From contig NSGV01000001.1 in assembly GCA_002300355.1 (NCBI GenBank), positions 3,162,001 to 3,226,000 on the forward strand: DNA of 64,000 nucleotides. Direction: 5' to 3'. Shown in pieces: positions 57,862 through 64,000 of the stretch; position 1 is the first letter of the stretch, and every line of letters starts with the position of its first letter. The position numbers and the translations under genes are program-made. The DNA is from Streptomyces sp. TLI_235. Its GTDB lineage: Bacteria > Actinomycetota > Actinomycetes > Streptomycetales > Streptomycetaceae. The notes beneath the pieces were generated by a model. It ran no database searches and was not told where the DNA came from. It was given only the letters and a program-made list of their open reading frames with translations.

Positions 57862-59136
57862 TCAGGCGAGCCGCTCCGACGGCACCGCCAGGCGTGAGGG
57901 CAGCACGGCCTCCACCCGGAAGCCGCCGTCCGGTTCGGGGCCGGCGTCGAAGGTGCCGCCGAGGGCGACGACCCGCTCGCGCATGCCGACCAGCCCGTTG
58001 CCGCCGCTCGGCAGCCGGACGGGTTCGGCGCCGCCCGGGCAGTCGTTGACCACGGCCACCCGGACGCCGTTCGGCACGAAGGCCAGCAGCACCGACACCC
58101 GGGCCCCGCCGGCGTGCTTGTGCGCGTTGGTCAGGCCCTCCTGGACGACGCGGTAGGCGGTCTGCTCGGCGTCGCCGCGGTACGGCCGGCGCTCGCCGCT
58201 GACGGTCAGCGAGACCGCCATCCCGGCGGCCCGGGACTGCTCGACCAGGCCGGACACCTCGGTCAGGCCGTCCGCGATCTCGACCGCCGCGGCCGGCTCG
58301 GACATCCGCAGCACGCCGAGGATCTCGCGCAGCTCGTCCAGGGCCTGCCGGCCGACCTCGCCCATCAGCCGTGCGCTGGCCTGCGCCTTGTCCGGGTCCT
58401 TGGTGATGATCCGCTCCAGTGCGCCGGCGTGCACCACCATCAGGCTGACCCGGTGCGCGACCACGTCGTGCATCTCGCGGGCGATCCGGGTGCGCTCCTC
58501 CAGGCGGGCGCGCCGGGCCCGTTCGCTGGCCTGCTCGGCGAGCAGGTCGAGTTCGGCCTCCAGGCCGAGCGCCCGGTCCTTGAGCGACTCGACCAGCCGG
58601 CGGCGGGCGCCCACGTAGAGGCCGGTGACCACCGGCGGCACGGTCAGGCCGACCGCCACCAGACCGGCCAGCACGACGAACACCCAGGTCGGCGGGGTGT
58701 CCTCGGCGGGCACCTGGGAGGGCGCGAGCATGTACACGAGCGCCATGCCGAAGGTCTCGGCCAGGGCGATCGCGGACAGCGCCACCACCCGGCGCCGCCG
58801 CGAGGGCCACTCCCACGTCGCGGCCAGCGTGTAGAGCGACACGACCAGCAGCACGATGCCGAACAGCCCGGGTACGAAGACCAGCGCGACCAGCACCGGT
58901 ACGGCCGGCCAGCGCCGCCGCACCACCAAGGTCGCCCCGGCGAGTGCCCCCAGCACCGCCGAGACCACCGCGGCCGGCACACCGAGGTGCAGCCGGTCCC
59001 CCACCATGCCGTACGCCCCCGCGGCGCACTCCAGGCCGGCCAGGCCGGCCAGCCCCACATCCAGCAGCGCACTGCGGCGCCGGGGCCACCACCCCAGGGT
59101 GTGGACCGGCCCGCCCCCCTCCGGCGACTTGCTCAT
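57862..59136 (-). CDS. HisKA_3-type sensor histidine kinase (orphan)
   Basis: 424 aa. Four to five membrane helices (about 25-170, e.g. [16 protein letters not shown] and [16 protein letters not shown]), then a dimerisation helix with phospho-acceptor H223 in [19 protein letters not shown], and an ATP-binding domain with [19 protein letters not shown] and [11 protein letters not shown]. This is the NarL-partner class, but no response-regulator gene is adjacent, so its partner lies elsewhere. Start ATG 59136; ribosome site weak. Signal unknown. Confidence 0.92.
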   Translation of the reverse strand: MSKSPEGGGPVHTLGWWPRRRSALLDVGLAGLAGLECAAGAYGMVGDRLHLGVPAAVVSAVLGALAGATLVVRRRWPAVPVLVALVFVPGLFGIVLLVVSLYTLAATWEWPSRRRRVVALSAIALAETFGMALVYMLAPSQVPAEDTPPTWVFVVLAGLVAVGLTVPPVVTGLYVGARRRLVESLKDRALGLEAELDLLAEQASERARRARLEERTRIAREMHDVVAHRVSLMVVHAGALERIITKDPDKAQASARLMGEVGRQALDELREILGVLRMSEPAAAVEIADGLTEVSGLVEQSRAAGMAVSLTVSGERRPYRGDAEQTAYRVVQEGLTNAHKHAGGARVSVLLAFVPNGVRVAVVNDCPGGAEPVRLPSGGNGLVGMRERVVALGGTFDAGPEPDGGFRVEAVLPSRLAVPSERLA

Positions 59137-59347
59137 GGGGGACAGCGTAAGGCCGCCCCCGGGGCCCTCCCCAGCGAGTTACGCGACACCCCGCGGGAGC
59201 GGCGTGCTGTCCGGCATCCGGCCACTTCTCGGACGCGGCACCCGGTGCCACCTATGCTGTTCGGGTCGGACAGCGCGGTCCGCACACATCGCCGTTACAA
59301 AGGTGATGAGAGCCGTTGCCGAACCCCACCACCACAGGGAGAAAGCC

Positions 59348-62155
<2,808 letters not shown>

Positions 62156-62173
62156 CCCGTCCAGGACGCCGAA

Positions 62174-62202
62174 GGGCCGGCCCCCTCCGCGGGGGCCGGC
62201 CC
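62174..62202 (+). terminator. terminator of ppc
   Basis: A perfect 12-bp stem (62174-62185 with 62191-62202), loop 5 nt, begins 18 nt past the stop and is followed by a T/C-rich stretch. It also faces the convergent small gene. Confidence 0.78.
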
Positions 62203-62231
62203 GTTGCTCTTCCGGCGGTCCGGACGGGGTG

Positions 62232-62498
62232 TCAGTCCGCCGTCCGGTCGGCGCGCCTGCGCCGTACCCAGGTCGCCGCGCCGCCCGCGACCACGACCAG
62301 GCCGCCGGCCACCGCGTACAGGCCGGCCGAGCCGCCGACCGAGCCGCTGACCGGCGGGACCATCTGGGCCGCGGCGGGCTCGGGCTCGGGGCCCGCCGTC
62401 GCGTCCGCGGCCGCCGCGGCCGGGGCGACGGCCCCGGTGGCGGCCAGGCAGAACGCCGCGCCGCCGACCATCCGCGCCACCCGGTACGACCGAATCAC
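62232..62498 (-). CDS. small secreted, C-terminally membrane-anchored protein
   Basis: 88 aa. An N-terminal signal peptide (about residues 1-30), a short Pro/Ala/Glu exposed segment, and a C-terminal membrane helix (SAGLYAVAGGLVVVAGGAAT) followed by WVRRRRADR, a stop-transfer like that of sortase-anchored or LAETG-less small surface proteins. It lacks a sortase motif. GTG 62498 follows GGGGG, 8 nt upstream. Unrecognised family; small surface proteins of this kind are common in Streptomyces. Confidence 0.7.
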   Translation of the reverse strand: MIRSYRVARMVGGAAFCLAATGAVAPAAAAADATAGPEPEPAAAQMVPPVSGSVGGSAGLYAVAGGLVVVAGGAATWVRRRRADRTAD

Positions 62499-62623
62499 GT
62501 CCCTTACCCCCAGATCGAACCCCTCAACCCCTTCGTACGGGACAGACCGTATCCGATGGAGTGCTTCGATCTGACCGGGATTCAGGTCTCAGCGCCCAAG
62601 CGTTGCAGGACCGTTGTGTACCG

Positions 62624-63211
62624 TCAGGAGTTGTAGGAACTCTGTGCCCGCTCCAGGCCCTCGGAGACGAGAGCCTCCACGGCGTCCGCAGCTCGGTCCA
62701 CGAACCAGTCGAGTTCCTTGCGCTCCGCGGCGGAGAAGTCCTTCAGCACGAAGTCCGCGACCTCCATCCGGCCGGGCGGGCGGCCGATGCCGCACCGCAC
62801 CCGGTGGTACTCCGGGCCGAGCGACTTGGTGATGGACTTCAGCCCGTTGTGGCCGTTGTCGCCGCCGCCGCACTTCAGGCGCAGCGCCGCGTAGTCGACG
62901 TCGAGTTCGTCGTGCACCGCCACGAGCGCGGAGACCGGCGCCTTGTAGAAGTCGCGCAGCGCGGTCGTCGGCCCGCCGGAGAGGTTCATGAACGTCATGG
63001 GCTTGGCGAGCACCACCCGCTGCCCGGCCAGCCGGCCCTCGGCGACCTGCGCCCGGCTCTTGTGCGCCTTGAACTTCGCGCCCATCCGCTGCGCCAGCAG
63101 ATCGACCACCATGAAGCCGATGTTGTGCCGGTTGCGGGCGTAGCCCTCGCCGGGGTTGCCCAGGCCCACCACCAGCCAGGGGCCCGTGTACTCGTCCGCC
63201 ACCGCGCTCAT
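62624..63211 (-). CDS. pth: peptidyl-tRNA hydrolase
   Basis: 195 aa. Frees tRNA from stalled peptidyl-t[23 protein letters not shown] with catalytic H29, [20 protein letters not shown] with the conserved aspartate, and [13 protein letters not shown] are diagnostic. I chose ATG 63211 because the text before LVVGLGNPG fits the family; ATG 63247 in the same frame is possible, and neither has a clear ribosome site. It stands between the small surface gene and the divergent AlkD-like gene. Confidence 0.93.
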   Translation of the reverse strand: MSAVADEYTGPWLVVGLGNPGEGYARNRHNIGFMVVDLLAQRMGAKFKAHKSRAQVAEGRLAGQRVVLAKPMTFMNLSGGPTTALRDFYKAPVSALVAVHDELDVDYAALRLKCGGGDNGHNGLKSITKSLGPEYHRVRCGIGRPPGRMEVADFVLKDFSAAERKELDWFVDRAADAVEALVSEGLERAQSSYNS

Positions 63212-63351
63212 CACCGATCTCTGCTCGCCCAGTTCCTGCGGATCCATTATCCGCGGCGCCGGCGCCCCCGGCCGGGGCGGGGTCTCGCGGGCCCGTGGCG
63301 GCGTACCGTCGGCCCTGACGCCGAACGCCGCCGAGAGCCGAGGGACCGCCC

Positions 63352-64000
63352 GTGACCGCACCGACCGCCGCCGGCCTGGCCGCCGAGCTCACCGCGGAGC
63401 TGGAGGGCGCCGTGGTGCCCGGCCGCGCCGAGCAGGAGAAGGCGTACCTGAAGAGTTCGCTGCGTCACCTCGGGGTGCCGCAGCCGGCGATGCGGGCGGC
63501 GGTGCGCGGCCTGCTCCGCCGGCACCCGGAGCTGGACCGGCCGACGGTGCTGGCGCTGGTGGAGGAGCTGTGGGCGCCGCCCGTCCACGAGTCGCGCAGC
63601 TGCGCGGCGCTGCTGCTGGAGGCGCGGGCGCAGCTGCTCGTGCCGGCCGACACGGCGCTGCTGGAGCGGATGCTGGAGCAGTGCGGCACCTGGGCGCACG
63701 TGGATCTGATCGCGCCGAAGGCGGCCGGGCCGCTGCTGCTGCGGTACCCGGAGACGGCGGCGGCGCTGCTGCGCTGGAGCCGCCGGGAGGAGCTGTGGGT
63801 GCGGCGGGGCGGGGTGCTGGGGCATCTGCCGGCGCTGCGTTCGCCGGAGCACTTCCCGGTCTTCTTCGGGGACTTCGGGCGGCTGGCGGATCCGCTGCTG
63901 ACGGATCCGCGGTTCTTCGTGCGCAAGGCGCTGGGCTGGTCGCTGCGGGAGGGCGCGAGGCACCACCCGGAGGAGGTCTGCGACTGGCTGGCCGGGCGGC
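63352..64000 (+). CDS. DNA alkylation repair protein (AlkD-like), truncated by window end
   Basis: At least 216 codons, with no stop before the window ends. HEAT-like helical repeats fit the AlkD family, which removes N3- and N7-alkylpurines: [53 protein letters not shown] and [23 protein letters not shown] 63352 follows GAGGGA. It is divergent from pth. The C-terminus lies outside the window, so completeness cannot be judged. Confidence 0.87.
   Translation, partial: MTAPTAAGLAAELTAELEGAVVPGRAEQEKAYLKSSLRHLGVPQPAMRAAVRGLLRRHPELDRPTVLALVEELWAPPVHESRSCAALLLEARAQLLVPADTALLERMLEQCGTWAHVDLIAPKAAGPLLLRYPETAAALLRWSRREELWVRRGGVLGHLPALRSPEHFPVFFGDFGRLADPLLTDPRFFVRKALGWSLREGARHHPEEVCDWLAGR

Noticed and set aside
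59306..59347. ATG start 14 codons upstream for ppc
   Set aside because: GTG 59348 has a better spaced GGGAGAAAG, and the extra residues are His-rich and not typical.

Overview
The window is very GC-rich chromosomal DNA from a filamentous actinobacterium of the Streptomycetaceae (Streptomyces or Kitasatospora type). The evidence is the codon use (nearly all third positions G or C), frequent GTG starts, a tRNA-Leu with a UAA anticodon that matches bldA, a spore-associated-type secreted protein, an Rpf-type muralytic enzyme behind a c-di-AMP riboswitch, and the actinobacterial block eno - divIC - DUF501 - ppx - ndh. I saw no rRNA, CRISPR array, insertion sequence, phage gene or integrase. About 50 protein genes and one tRNA are supported.

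Layout. 0-3 kb: threonine dehydratase, a MarR regulator and cystathionine gamma-synthase. 3.2-9.1 kb: a six-gene plus-strand run (M48 metalloprotease, TPR-like protein, internally duplicated unknown protein, AbiEii-type nucleotidyltransferase, MsrA, DUF4304 protein) closed by a strong hairpin. 9.3-14.9 kb: secreted SapA-like protein, L,D-transpeptidase lipoprotein, small acidic protein, cystathionine beta-synthase and an SGNH esterase. 14.9-18.8 kb: thiolase, a membrane-anchored protein, a small unknown protein and a Bax-inhibitor-1 protein. 18.9 kb: bldA. 19.3-22.7 kb: MacB-like ABC exporter. 22.9-29.2 kb (minus strand): ndh with Rex-like operators, ppx, DUF501, divIC, eno, rpf. 29.5-33.1 kb: cytochrome P450, truncated SDR-like protein, MazG, SurA-like lipoprotein. 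33.2-38.7 kb: Ser/Thr kinase with a coupled membrane protein, an unusual HTH-N6-methylase fusion, and a DUF4352 lipoprotein. 38.8-44.2 kb: mfd and a nucleotide-sugar dehydrogenase.

44.2-56.6 kb is the most accessory-looking part. It holds a coiled-coil (DivIVA/FilP-like) protein, a long multidomain protein with an Imm35-like N-terminus, a deaminase-like motif and a SUKH-4-like C-terminus, a SMI1/KNR4 protein, a tightly overlapped five-gene sugar operon (Gfo/Idh, NAD epimerase, two DegT aminotransferases and a metallo-beta-lactamase/Rieske fusion), and then a YwqJ-type deaminase with a SUKH-3 partner. So the sugar operon lies between two deaminase/SUKH gene pairs. 56.7-64 kb returns to ordinary genes: acyltransferase, orphan histidine kinase, ppc, a small membrane protein, pth, and an AlkD-like gene cut by the window end.

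How genes work together. Threonine dehydratase, cystathionine gamma-synthase and cystathionine beta-synthase make a threonine/methionine/cysteine group. ppc and eno are central carbon genes. Rpf, L,D-transpeptidase and DivIC act on wall and septum. The nucleotide-sugar dehydrogenase could feed the sugar operon, but this is inferred only from enzyme types and proximity. The best candidates for something undescribed are the MBL-Rieske sugar operon, the paired deaminase/SUKH loci around it, the HTH-methylase fusion with nearby palindromes, and the nucleotidyltransferase coupled to a duplicated unknown protein.
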